DNA from: Mumia sp. zg.B17
GTDB lineage: Bacteria; Actinomycetota; Actinomycetes; Propionibacteriales; Nocardioidaceae
Length of the DNA: 64,000 nucleotides
Direction of reading: 5' to 3'
Assembly: GCF_019550915.1 (NCBI RefSeq)
Contig: NZ_JAHWCI010000008.1
Span: 496,001 to 560,000 of the forward strand
Made by a program: the position numbers and the translations under genes. This document shows positions 36,994 through 45,358 of the stretch, piece by piece. Under the pieces are notes generated by a model, which was given only the letters and a program-made list of their open reading frames with translations, did not search any database and was not told the DNA's origin. Each line of letters starts with the position of its first letter. Within the stretch, counting starts at the first letter, position 1.

Positions 36994-37935
36994 GTGCGAC
37001 CGCTGTTCGATGTGGCGATGCGCAACCTCATCAACGACGGGCTGCCGTTTCGTGGTCGTGACCATGCCGCCGCGGGCCTCGCGAGCGAGTCGGACCTCCG
37101 CCGATCGATCGCTCAGAAGCAGATCCGCGGCGTCTTCAAGTCGGTCTACGTGGATGCACGGGTGCCGGACACGAGACTGCTCCGCGTCCGAGCCACTCGC
37201 CTCGTCACCCCGCCGCACGCGATCCTCAGCGACTGCTTCGCGGCGTGGTTGTTCGGGGTCGACACCTTCCGGCCGAGCGAGCGCCACCTCCTGACACCGA
37301 CCTTGGTGACGCCGCACGGTGTGGGCAGGGTCCGCGCCGACGGGGTGACGTGCCGACAGGCGTTCCTTGCCGATCCCGACGTCACCGAGGTCGACGGCAT
37401 CCGTGTGACCAGCCCGCTACGGACCACGTCCGATCTTCTTCGGCGGCAACGACGGCCGTACGCCCTCGCCTCCGCCGACGGGATGGCTCGCGCCGAGCTC
37501 GTCGACATCGAGCAGCTCGTGGACTACGTCGACGAGCTCAAGGGCTATCGCGGAGGCCCGCAGGCGCGCGAGCTCGCGCGCTTCGTCGATCCAGGCGCGG
37601 AGTCCCCCGGGGAGTCGTGGCAGCGGCTCCGCATGCTCGACGCCGGCTTCCCGCGCCCGCAGACGCAGATCCTCGTGACCGACGCGTGGGGCCGGGACAG
37701 GCGGTTCGACATGGGCTATCTGCACCTCCTCCTTGCCGCCGAGTACGACGGCCGCGAGTTCCATACGGGCGCGGACTCAGCTCGGCACGACGAGGAGCGC
37801 CGAACCTACTTCGAGCGCCGGTACGGGTGGCGGTTCGTGATCGGAACGCGGGAGACGATCTTCGGCACAGACCCCGCGTTCGAGCTCGCGATCGGAGAGC
37901 TGCTCGGGATCACTCCGCTCGCGCGCCGCTGGTAA
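36994..37935 (+). CDS. AbiEi/DUF559-like protein with nuclease-type C-terminal domain
   Basis: A 313-residue protein of a type common in many divergent copies in actinobacteria. The N-terminal ~100 residues resemble a winged-helix AbiEi-like region (SESDLRRSIAQKQIRGVFKS). The C-terminal ~100 residues follow the DUF559/Vsr-like endonuclease pattern: Glu in ESPGESWQRLRMLD, Asp in GRDRRFDMGY and Glu-containing LLAAEYDGREFH, ending in FERRYGWRFVIGTRETIF. Nuclease activity is inferred, not shown. The gene is exactly bounded by two oppositely oriented 21-bp repeat half-arrays and separates crp from its usual convergent neighbour. The start could also be the ATG at 37018. Confidence 0.75.
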   Translation: MRPLFDVAMRNLINDGLPFRGRDHAAAGLASESDLRRSIAQKQIRGVFKSVYVDARVPDTRLLRVRATRLVTPPHAILSDCFAAWLFGVDTFRPSERHLLTPTLVTPHGVGRVRADGVTCRQAFLADPDVTEVDGIRVTSPLRTTSDLLRRQRRPYALASADGMARAELVDIEQLVDYVDELKGYRGGPQARELARFVDPGAESPGESWQRLRMLDAGFPRPQTQILVTDAWGRDRRFDMGYLHLLLAAEYDGREFHTGADSARHDEERRTYFERRYGWRFVIGTRETIFGTDPAFELAIGELLGITPLARRW

Positions 37936-38061
37936 TGACCCGCGAGCGCAAGAGGGTGACCCGCGAGCGCAAGAGGGTGACCCGCGAGCGCCAGACAGTG
38001 ACCCGCGAGCGCCAGACAGTGACCCGCGAGCGCCAGAGGGTGACCCGCGGGCGAAAGGGGG
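37936..38061. repeat. 21-bp tandem repeat half-array 2 (six units, TGACCCGC orientation)
   Basis: Six units start at 37936, 37957, 37978, 37999, 38020 and 38041. Five begin TGACCCGCGAGCG, the last TGACCCGCGGGCG; the 8-base remainder varies as CAAGAGGG, CCAGACAG, CCAGAGGG or AAAGGGGG. The first unit begins on the base after the TAA of the nuclease-like gene; the last ends 2 bp before the MBL stop codon. Confidence 0.95.
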
Positions 38062-38063
38062 TG

Positions 38064-38867
38064 TCAGGGGCGGGCGCGGAGATAGTCCAGCTGCGCCCGC
38101 ACCGAGAGGGTCGCCGCGGGCCAGAGGACGGGGTCCACGTCCGCGTACACCGTACGGACGACGTCGTCGGCTGTCTCCGACCCGGCCTCCAGCGCTGCGC
38201 GGACCTGCTCGAGACGCTCCTCGCGGTGGGCACGGTATGCGTCGATCACCGCGCCGGCGTCCGGCAGGACGGGGCCGTGCCCCGGATAGAGCCGGACCGC
38301 ACCGTCGACCGAGTCGACCGAGTCCACCGCCCGGCGCAGCGTCCACAGGGAGTCGAGATAGGGGCCCAGCGCCCCGTCGGGGTGGGCGACGACCGTCGTG
38401 CCGCGTCCGAGGACCGTGTCGCCCGACAGCAGTGCGGCATCGTCGCGCAGCAGGAACGACACGGAGTCGGTGGTGTGTCCAGGAGTGGCGACGACCTCGA
38501 GCCGTACACCGTCGACCTCGACGACCTCCCCGTCGACCAGCGGGTCGGCGGCCAGGCACAGCGTCGGGTCGATCGCACGTACCGGAGCCCCCGACAGGTC
38601 GGCGAACCGCGCCGCACCCTCGGTGTGGTCGTGGTGGCGGTGCGTCAGCAGCACGACACCGACCGGCGCGGCGACCTCCAGCACGCGGCGCAGGTGCGGC
38701 TCGTCCAGCTCGCCCGGGTCGATGACGACCGACCGCGTCTCCGCGGTCGCCTCCGGGGACCGCAGCACCCAGGTGTTGGTGCCGTCCAGCGTCATGTGCC
38801 CCGGGTTGTCCTCACGGACGCAGGTCGCCCACGCGCTCACGACTCCGCCGTCGAACCTCTCGCTCAC
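38064..38867 (-). CDS. Metallo-beta-lactamase-fold hydrolase (Rv3677c/LACTB2 type)
   Basis: A 267-residue MBL hydrolase. Metal ligands are seen in LLTHRHHDHTEGAARF, ATPGHTTDSVSFLL and LLSGDTVLGRG, with a final His in RLYPGHGPVLPDAG. LACTB2 relatives cleave RNA or thioesters; the substrate here is unknown. Its GTG overlaps the Nudix stop. Last gene of the DUF4177-ridA-nudix-mbl operon and normally convergent with crp; here the repeat arrays and the nuclease-like gene intervene. Confidence 0.88.
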   Translation of the reverse strand: MSERFDGGVVSAWATCVREDNPGHMTLDGTNTWVLRSPEATAETRSVVIDPGELDEPHLRRVLEVAAPVGVVLLTHRHHDHTEGAARFADLSGAPVRAIDPTLCLAADPLVDGEVVEVDGVRLEVVATPGHTTDSVSFLLRDDAALLSGDTVLGRGTTVVAHPDGALGPYLDSLWTLRRAVDSVDSVDGAVRLYPGHGPVLPDAGAVIDAYRAHREERLEQVRAALEAGSETADDVVRTVYADVDPVLWPAATLSVRAQLDYLRARP

Positions 38868-39682
38868 GGCAGCTCCGTCTCCAGATAGAGGTCGCCGTCG
38901 ACCTCCACGAGGCGCGGCAGCACCGGGACGATCCGACGGTGTGCCGCCACATCGAGGGCATCGGCCGCCGCCGACAGCTCCGACAGCTCGCGGCACGTGA
39001 TGGCGGTCGGCGGCAGCATCGCCATGTCACCGGCGTCGACCGAGGCGAGGGCCGCGCCCAGCGGCATCCACGAGGCGTGGTCAGCCTCCCCGGTGAGGGT
39101 GCCGACCCGCTGCCCCTGCGGCATGACCGCGACGAAGAAACGTGTGTCGAACCGCTTGGGCTCGAAGTCGGGGGTGATCCAGTGCGTCCAGGCGGCGAGC
39201 AGATCGGTCCGCAGGACCAGGGCGCGGCGCTCCAAGAAGTCGGAGAACGCCAGCGTGTGGGCCTCCAGCGCCTCGCGGTCAGCCTGCCAGTCGGCACCGC
39301 TCGTGTCGTCCACGACCGTGTCCGCGTCGGGGCCTGCGAGCAGGACGCCCGCTTCCTCGTACGTCTCGCGCACCGCCGCGCACACCAGCGCGCGCGCCAG
39401 CTCGGTCGAGCACCCGAGACGCTCGGCCCAGGCCTCCGGCTCCGGACCGGCCCAGGCCACATCGGTGTCGGAGTCGCGCGGGTCGACGCCGCCACCGGGG
39501 AACACGTACATCCCCGCGGCGAAGGACATCGACCGCTGCCGGCGCATGAGGTACGCCTCGACACCGTCAGCACCGTCGCGCAGCAGCACGACGGTGGCGG
39601 CGTCACGCGGCACCGCGGGGTCAGCAGACCCGCGGTGCGCGTGCTCGGCGATGGACGAGGGCAGCGGCACGCGCATCGTCAT
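38864..39682 (-). CDS. Nudix hydrolase
   Basis: A 272-residue Nudix protein. The box is recognisable in two parts, YVFPGGGVDPRDSD and ALVCAAVRETYEEAGVLLAG, with a long helical insertion between its first Gly-rich part and the REXXEE-like segment, as in the NUDT19/RppH-distant group. It may degrade CoA-like or nucleotide derivatives. It overlaps both neighbours by 4 bp in the operon. Confidence 0.82.
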   Translation of the reverse strand: MTMRVPLPSSIAEHAHRGSADPAVPRDAATVVLLRDGADGVEAYLMRRQRSMSFAAGMYVFPGGGVDPRDSDTDVAWAGPEPEAWAERLGCSTELARALVCAAVRETYEEAGVLLAGPDADTVVDDTSGADWQADREALEAHTLAFSDFLERRALVLRTDLLAAWTHWITPDFEPKRFDTRFFVAVMPQGQRVGTLTGEADHASWMPLGAALASVDAGDMAMLPPTAITCRELSELSAAADALDVAAHRRIVPVLPRLVEVDGDLYLETELP

Positions 39683-40146
39683 GCCGACAGCTCGACGACG
39701 AGCTCGACCTCCACCGGCGCGTCGAGGGGCAGGACAGAGACGCCGACGGCGCTGCGCGCATGCACGCCGGCGTCGCCGAACACGGCACCGAAGAGCTCGC
39801 TGGCACCGTTGGCCACGACCGGCTGGCCGATGAAGTCAGGCGTGCTCGCGACGAACACGACCGTCTTGACGACCCGCTTCACGCGCGACAGGTCGCCACC
39901 GGCCACGGCGGCGATCGCGGCCAGCGCGTTGAGCGCGCACTGCCGTGCGCAGTCGTACGCCTCGTCGGCCGTGACGTCGGCGCCGACCTTGCCGGTCGTC
40001 AGGAGGGAGCCGTCGCGCATCGGCAGCTGACCCGAGGTGTAGACGTAGGATCCCGTCACGACCGCAGGCACGTACGCCGCGAGCGGCGGGACGACCTCGG
40101 GCAGCCTCAGGCCCAGCTCGGCGAGACGCTCCTCGGGAGACGTCAT
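39679..40146 (-). CDS. RidA-family protein
   Basis: A 155-residue YjgF/YER057c/UK114 protein (Rv3678c equivalent). Typical segments are VVTGSYVYTSGQLPMRDG, CARQCALNALAAIAAVAGG and the C-terminal HARSAVGVSVLPLDAPVEVE. The usual catalytic Arg of RidA (in ARxxxxxxxLP) is represented by HARSAVGVSVLP. Classical members hydrolyse reactive enamine/imine intermediates of amino-acid metabolism; this long-form actinobacterial subgroup is not characterised in detail. Confidence 0.87.
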   Translation of the reverse strand: MTSPEERLAELGLRLPEVVPPLAAYVPAVVTGSYVYTSGQLPMRDGSLLTTGKVGADVTADEAYDCARQCALNALAAIAAVAGGDLSRVKRVVKTVVFVASTPDFIGQPVVANGASELFGAVFGDAGVHARSAVGVSVLPLDAPVEVELVVELSA

Positions 40147-40307
40147 CACGCGCCCTCGACGGGTCGCTTGAAGTAGGCCACGAGGTTCTCCGGGTTCATG
40201 CCCGGCACGATCTGCACGAGCTCCCAGCCGTCGCGACCGAAGTTGTCGAGGATGGCCTTCGTCGAGTGCACGAGGACGGGCGCTGTCATGTACTCCCACT
40301 GCGTCAT
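40146..40307 (-). CDS. DUF4177 small protein
   Basis: A 53-residue protein (MTQWEYMTAPVLVHSTKAIL, then DNFGRDGWELVQIVPGMN) of the DUF4177 family. The WEYMT start and GWELV core are characteristic. It heads the leftward operon and its TGA shares a base with the ridA ATG. No function is known. Confidence 0.85.
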   Translation of the reverse strand: MTQWEYMTAPVLVHSTKAILDNFGRDGWELVQIVPGMNPENLVAYFKRPVEGA

Positions 40308-40358
40308 GCGTCGACTGTATCCGTACCCGGCTTCGGGCCACCCTTTACGCTCGACACC

Positions 40359-41330
40359 GTGGCAGGCGAGAAGCGGCTTCACGTCGTGACAGGCAAGGGC
40401 GGGACGGGCAAGAGCACCGTCGCCGCCGCTCTCGCGCTGGGTCTCGCGGCAGAGGGCAAGACCGTGCTGCTGTGCGAGGTCGAGGGTCGTCAGGGGATCG
40501 CGCAGCTCTTCGACGTGCCCCCGCTGCCGTACGAGGAGCGCCAGGTCGCCGCCACCGACGACGGCGCCGTGTACGCCCTCGCGATCGACGCCGAGTCGGC
40601 GCTCCTGGAGTACCTCGCGATGTTCTACCGGCTCGGCCGTGCCGGCAAGGCGCTCGACCGGTTCGGGGTCATCGACTTCGCGACCACCATCGCGCCCGGC
40701 GTCCGCGACGTGCTGCTCACCGGCAAGGTGTACGAGGCGGTCCGCCGTCGCGAGGACGACGACTCCTACACCTACGACGCGGTCGTGCTGGACGCTCCGC
40801 CGACCGGGCGGATCACGCGCTTCCTCAACGTGAACGAGGAGGTCGCAGGGCTCGCCAAGGCCGGCCCCGTCCGACGGCAGGCCGACTCGATCATGACGAT
40901 GATGCGGTCCCGCCGCACCGCCGTGCATCTCGTCACGCTGCTGGAGGAGATGCCGGTGCAGGAGACGATGGACGCGATCAACGAGCTCACGGACGCAGGC
41001 CTCGGGGTCGGGCACGTCGTCGTCAACCAGGTGCTGCCCTCCCCGCTGTCCGACGCGGCTGCCGAGCGGATCGCCTCCGGTGCGCTGACGTCCACGGCGG
41101 TGGCGAAGAGCCTGGCCCGCGTCGACGTGGAGGTCGAGCCACAGGCCGCAGAGGCCCTCCTCAGTGAAGGCCGCGAGCACGTCGCGCGTCAGCGGCTGCA
41201 GGCCCACCAGCGCGCGGTGCTGCTGGAGGCCGGCAGCCCTGTGGTGGAGCTCCCGCACCTCGAGGACGGGGTCGACCTCGGCGGCCTCTACGCACTGGGG
41301 CGGCGGCTGGTCGAAGGAGGTGTCCGGTGA
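40359..41330 (+). CDS. ArsA/Get3-like ATPase, first of a pair
   Basis: A 323-residue P-loop ATPase (Rv3679 equivalent). The deviant Walker A is VVTGKGGTGKSTVAAALALG; switch regions include LLCEVEGRQGIAQLF and VVLDAPPTGRITRFLNV. The two proteins encoded as a pair form a heteromeric ArsA-like complex in mycobacteria, not a true arsenite pump. GTG start at 40359. The stop overlaps the second ATPase gene as GTGA. Confidence 0.88.
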   Translation: MAGEKRLHVVTGKGGTGKSTVAAALALGLAAEGKTVLLCEVEGRQGIAQLFDVPPLPYEERQVAATDDGAVYALAIDAESALLEYLAMFYRLGRAGKALDRFGVIDFATTIAPGVRDVLLTGKVYEAVRRREDDDSYTYDAVVLDAPPTGRITRFLNVNEEVAGLAKAGPVRRQADSIMTMMRSRRTAVHLVTLLEEMPVQETMDAINELTDAGLGVGHVVVNQVLPSPLSDAAAERIASGALTSTAVAKSLARVDVEVEPQAAEALLSEGREHVARQRLQAHQRAVLLEAGSPVVELPHLEDGVDLGGLYALGRRLVEGGVR

Positions 41331-42649
41331 GTCCGAGCACGTCGAGGGGAGGCTCGCGTACGGGTGCCCGCACCGCCTCGCGGTCCCGTCCCGCGGCCCG
41401 CAGCCGGACACTCGATGCCGGACGCGGCCCCGCATCGGCGACCGCGCTCGACATGGACGCGATCATCGACGACCCGACGATCGAGATCGTGGTGTGCTGC
41501 GGCTCGGGCGGGGTGGGCAAGACGACGACGTCGGCCGCTCTCGCCCTGCGCGCCGCCGAGCGCGGTCGCCGCGTCTGCGTGCTCACCATCGATCCCGCAC
41601 GACGGCTCGCACAGTCGCTCGGCCTGACCGCGCTCGACAACGTTCCTCGCCCCGTCGCGGGCGCCGGCGCCCGGGGCGGATCGCTCGACGCCATGATGCT
41701 GGACATGAAGCGGACCTTCGACGAGGTCGTCGAAGCCCACGCGTCGCCGGAGAAGGCGCAGCAGATCCTCGCGAACCCCTTCTATGCGGCGCTGTCGAGC
41801 TCGTTCGCGGGCACGCAGGAGTACATGGCGATGGAGAAGCTCGGCCAGCTCCACGCCGAGGCAGTGGCCCAGCGCGAGGAGACCGACGCCGCCGAGGGCG
41901 ACCGGCGCCGCTGGGACCTGATCGTCGTCGACACCCCGCCGTCACGATCTGCGCTCGACTTCCTCGACGCCCCGGAGCGGCTGTCGTCGCTGCTCGACGG
42001 CCGGCTGATCCGTCTCCTGCTGGCCCCCGCGCGTGGTCCCGCCCGCATCTTCTCGGCGGGGTTCGGGATGGTGACGTCAGCGCTCAACAAGGTCCTCGGC
42101 GCGCAGGTCCTCACCGACGTGCAGACCTTCGTCGCCGCCTTCGACACGCTCTTCGGCGGGTTCCGTCAGCGCGCGGAGGCGACGTACGCGCTCCTCCAGG
42201 ACCGTGGCACCGCCTTCCTCGTCGTGGCGTCGCCCGAGCCGGACGCGATGCGCGAGGCGTCCTACTTCGTCGAGCGCCTCAGCCAGGAGGACATGCCGCT
42301 GGCCGGTCTGATCGTGAACCGCATGACGGTGCCGCTCTTCTCGCTCGACGGCGACGACGCCCACGCCGCCGCGCGGCGGCTCGACGGTCGCTCACGGCCG
42401 ACGGTCGACGACAAGGTGGTCGCCGGGCTGCTGGCGGTGCACGCACGCGGCGAGCGGGTGGCGGCACGCGAGCGGCGCGTGGTCACGGGATTCGCTGCCG
42501 CGCACCCGCGCGTGCCCCGCGTGGAGGTCGCCGGTCTCGCGACCGACGTCCACGACGTGGAGGGGCTGACGACGATCGGCGAGCTGCTCGCGGGTCGCCG
42601 CCTCTCGGCGACCGACCAGGTCGACGCAGACGCGGCCCCGACGGACTGA
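41327..42649 (+). CDS. ArsA/Get3-like ATPase, second of a pair
   Basis: A 440-residue partner (Rv3680 equivalent). After ~45 basic, disordered residues the P-loop reads VVCCGSGGVGKTTTSAALAL, followed by VLTIDPARRLAQSLGL and DLIVVDTPPSRSALDF. The conserved pairing, with whiB4 and ponA2 next door, suggests a role in envelope or redox homeostasis. Translation is coupled to the first ATPase. Confidence 0.88.
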   Translation: MSPSTSRGGSRTGARTASRSRPAARSRTLDAGRGPASATALDMDAIIDDPTIEIVVCCGSGGVGKTTTSAALALRAAERGRRVCVLTIDPARRLAQSLGLTALDNVPRPVAGAGARGGSLDAMMLDMKRTFDEVVEAHASPEKAQQILANPFYAALSSSFAGTQEYMAMEKLGQLHAEAVAQREETDAAEGDRRRWDLIVVDTPPSRSALDFLDAPERLSSLLDGRLIRLLLAPARGPARIFSAGFGMVTSALNKVLGAQVLTDVQTFVAAFDTLFGGFRQRAEATYALLQDRGTAFLVVASPEPDAMREASYFVERLSQEDMPLAGLIVNRMTVPLFSLDGDDAHAAARRLDGRSRPTVDDKVVAGLLAVHARGERVAARERRVVTGFAAAHPRVPRVEVAGLATDVHDVEGLTTIGELLAGRRLSATDQVDADAAPTD

Positions 42650-42694
42650 GCCAGGCGGACTGAGCCAGACGGACCGGACCCGGAGGGGCCGGCG

Positions 42695-42988
42695 TCAGAC
42701 CGCGACGGCGGCGCCAGCCGGCTTGCTGGCGCGGGCGGCCTCGAGAAGCGTGCGCCACGACGTCACGTTAGGACGACGGCGCAGCAGGGCGCGGCGCTCA
42801 CGCTCGGTCATGCCGCCCCAGATCCCCCACTCGATGTCGTTGTCGAGGGCCTCGGCGAGACACTCAAGCTTGACCGGGCACGACCGGCACATCTGCTTGG
42901 CGCGGTTCTGCTCGGCGCCCCGGACGAACAGCGCGTCCTGCGACTCCTTGCACGCTGCCACCGTGGCCCAAGACTCGTTCCAGCTCAT
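42695..42988 (-). CDS. WhiB-family iron-sulfur regulator, WhiB4 position
   Basis: A 97-residue Wbl protein. The four cluster-binding cysteines are C13, C34, C37 and C43 (CRSCPVKLEC), followed by the WGIWGGMTERERR turn and a basic C-terminal segment (RRALLRRRPNVTSW) for DNA contact. It occupies the position of M. tuberculosis whiB4 (Rv3681c), a redox-responsive regulator. It is divergent from ponA2 with a 159-bp shared region. Confidence 0.92.
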   Translation of the reverse strand: MSWNESWATVAACKESQDALFVRGAEQNRAKQMCRSCPVKLECLAEALDNDIEWGIWGGMTERERRALLRRRPNVTSWRTLLEAARASKPAGAAVAV

Positions 42989-43147
42989 GATCCGACACCT
43001 TCCCCGAGAGGATCACCGAGAAGTCCTGTGGTGATACACACACACTCGCAGTGTCGCAGGCCACATAACAGACACCCCGGGATGGTTTGCCATAGTCCTT
43101 TCGGGCCATTAGTTGGTGACTGACCTGGGCTCCCGTAACCTAGGCCC

Positions 43148-45337
43148 ATGAATCTGGGCCCCAGTCGACACGGCGACGAAGGCGTGGGGGCGGCTCGTGT
43201 GATCGGCTCCATGGCGCTTCTCAGCCTCTTTGCCGGCGTACTCGTCGCCGGACTCGCGATCCCTGTCGCCGCGTTCGTCGGGGTGACCTCCAACAGCATG
43301 GCGCGCGGCTTCGAAGAGCTGCCGCTGGAGCTGCGCGAGACCCCCATCCCGCAGCGCTCGAAGGTCCTCGCGGCCGACGGGTCCCTCCTCACCTACTTCT
43401 ACTCCCAGAACCGGCAGGACGTCCCGCTGTCGAAGATCGCGCCGGTGATGCAGCAGGCCGTGGTCTCCATCGAGGACGCGCGGTTCTTCGAGCACGGCGC
43501 CCTCGACTTCGAGGGCACGCTCCGCGCGCTGGTCAACAACGCCACCGACGGCCGGACCCAGGGCGGCTCGTCCCTGACCCAGCAGCTCGTCAAGAACATC
43601 CTGGTGCAGCAGGCCACGACGCTCGAGGAGCGCCGCGCCGCCACCGAGAAGTCGCCGGCCCGCAAGGTCCGCGAGCTCAAGTACGCGATGTCGTACGAGG
43701 AGAAGCACAGCAAGCAGCAGATCCTCGAGAACTACCTCAACATCTCCTACTTCGGAGACGGCGCGTACGGCGTGAGCGCCGCCGCCAAGCACTACTTCTC
43801 CGTCGACGCCGCCGACCTCACCCTCACGCAGGCCGCGACGCTCGCCGGTCTGGTCAAGAACCCGGTGGAGTACGACCCGGTGACCTACCCCGAGAACGCC
43901 ATGCGTCGACGCAACATCGTGCTGTCGGCGATGGAGGCCCAGGGGCTCCTGACACGTTCGGTCGTCCAGAAGGCCATCGCGCAGCCGCTCGGGCTCAAGA
44001 TCACCCGCTTCTCCAACGGCTGCGTGAGCACCAAGGCGCCGTTCTTCTGCGACTACGTGCGCACCTACCTGCTCCAGGACAAGTCGCTGGGCAAGACCAA
44101 GGACGAGCGTCTCCACACACTCGAGACCGGCGGCCTGGTCATCAAGACGACGCTCGAGCCCACGTTCCAGCGCGCCGCCGACAAGGCCGTCGGCAACCGC
44201 GTGGCGCCCACCGACAACGCGATCGGCGCCCAGGCGCTCGTGGTCCCGGGCACCGGTGCGGTGCGCGCGCTCGCCCAGTCGCGACCGATGGGCAAGAACC
44301 AGAAGGCTGGCGAGACCTACATCAACTACACAGTGTCCAAGTCGCTCGGCGGCGCCAACGGCTTCCAAGCCGGGTCGACGTTCAAGGCGTTCACCGCGGC
44401 TGCGGCGCTCGAGAAGGGTTACCCGCCCTCCACCTACTTCAACTCGCCGCAGACGATGACGCTCAGCGGCTACCGCAACTGCTCCGGCGACGGCTTCGGG
44501 CCGTGGAACCCGCAGAACTCGACGGGCGCAGGCGGCTTCGACATGACGCGCGGCCTCCGGCAGTCCGTCAACACCTATTTCGGTCAGCTCGAGCGGCTGG
44601 TCGGCCTGTGCTCCGTCACGAAGATGGCGCGCAAGATGGGCATCCAGTTCGAGAGGACTCAGGAAGTCCCCGCGTTCACGCTCGGCGTCGTCGACGTGAG
44701 CGTGCTCGACATGGCGGCGGCCTACGCGACCTTCCCCGCACGTGGCAAGTACTGCACGCCGCTGCCGGTCACGCTGATCACCAACAACAAGGGCGAGACC
44801 GTCAAGGACTACCAGCCCGCGTGCGAGAAGGTCATGAAGCAGGCGACCGCCGACTCGGTCAACCAGATTCTCCGCGGCGTGCAGTCGCCCGGCGGCTTCG
44901 GCGCCGCGCTGCAGCTCGACAAACCATCGGCCGCAAAGACCGGCACGACGAACGACAACAAGGCGGTGTGGTTCATGGGCTACACCCCCAAGCTCGTGAA
45001 CGCGTCGATGATTGCCGGCGCCAACCGCGATGGCCACTGGAAGTCGCTGGAGAACCAGCAGCTCAACGGTGAGTACATCGGCTTCAGCGCCGTCGGTGGC
45101 TCCTCGCTCGCCGGTCCGATGTGGGCCGACACCATGCGCGCGATCCAGGACGACCTGCCGTACGCCAACTTCGAGTCGCCGGGCAGCCTCGGCGCAGCGC
45201 CCTCGGACACGCCGCGGGCCCCTGCCAAGCCCGACAAGAAGGACAAGAAGGGCGACCGTGGCGGTGGCGGTGGCGGCGGCGACGACCGCCCGGGGCGCGG
45301 CAACGGCGGCGGCGGAGGCCGCGGGAACGACGACTGA
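43148..45337 (+). CDS. Bifunctional class A penicillin-binding protein (PonA2 type)
   Basis: A 729-residue peptidoglycan synthase (Rv3682 equivalent). After one membrane helix (about 18-45), the glycosyltransferase domain has the catalytic Glu in VSIEDARFFEHGALDFEG and GGSSLTQQLVKN. The transpeptidase domain carries the acyl-Ser in FQAGSTFKAFTAA, the SVN-like RQSVNTYFG and the KTG box SAAKTGTTNDNK. The C-terminus is a basic then Gly-rich tail (KPDKKDKKGDRGGG); no PASTA domain is visible, unlike the mycobacterial protein. Membrane-bound with an outside catalytic part. Confidence 0.94.
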   Translation: MNLGPSRHGDEGVGAARVIGSMALLSLFAGVLVAGLAIPVAAFVGVTSNSMARGFEELPLELRETPIPQRSKVLAADGSLLTYFYSQNRQDVPLSKIAPVMQQAVVSIEDARFFEHGALDFEGTLRALVNNATDGRTQGGSSLTQQLVKNILVQQATTLEERRAATEKSPARKVRELKYAMSYEEKHSKQQILENYLNISYFGDGAYGVSAAAKHYFSVDAADLTLTQAATLAGLVKNPVEYDPVTYPENAMRRRNIVLSAMEAQGLLTRSVVQKAIAQPLGLKITRFSNGCVSTKAPFFCDYVRTYLLQDKSLGKTKDERLHTLETGGLVIKTTLEPTFQRAADKAVGNRVAPTDNAIGAQALVVPGTGAVRALAQSRPMGKNQKAGETYINYTVSKSLGGANGFQAGSTFKAFTAAAALEKGYPPSTYFNSPQTMTLSGYRNCSGDGFGPWNPQNSTGAGGFDMTRGLRQSVNTYFGQLERLVGLCSVTKMARKMGIQFERTQEVPAFTLGVVDVSVLDMAAAYATFPARGKYCTPLPVTLITNNKGETVKDYQPACEKVMKQATADSVNQILRGVQSPGGFGAALQLDKPSAAKTGTTNDNKAVWFMGYTPKLVNASMIAGANRDGHWKSLENQQLNGEYIGFSAVGGSSLAGPMWADTMRAIQDDLPYANFESPGSLGAAPSDTPRAPAKPDKKDKKGDRGGGGGGGDDRPGRGNGGGGGRGNDD

Positions 45338-45358
45338 CCAAGCGCGACGAGCGCTCGG

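Noticed and set aside
36874-38061. CRISPR array
   Set aside because: The period is only 21 bp, with 13 conserved and 8 variable bases; there are no unique 30-40 nt spacers, and no cas gene is in the window. Orientation also flips between the half-arrays.
37936-38061. Coding heptad repeats (VTRERKR-type) in ORFs crossing the arrays
   Set aside because: 21 bp equals seven codons, so every frame through the array yields a heptad repeat. The frames are extensions or shadows of real genes and lie after their stops.
40359-42649. Arsenical resistance operon
   Set aside because: The two ATPases resemble ArsA, but no arsB/acr3, arsC or arsR is present and the pair is syntenic with Rv3679-Rv3680.
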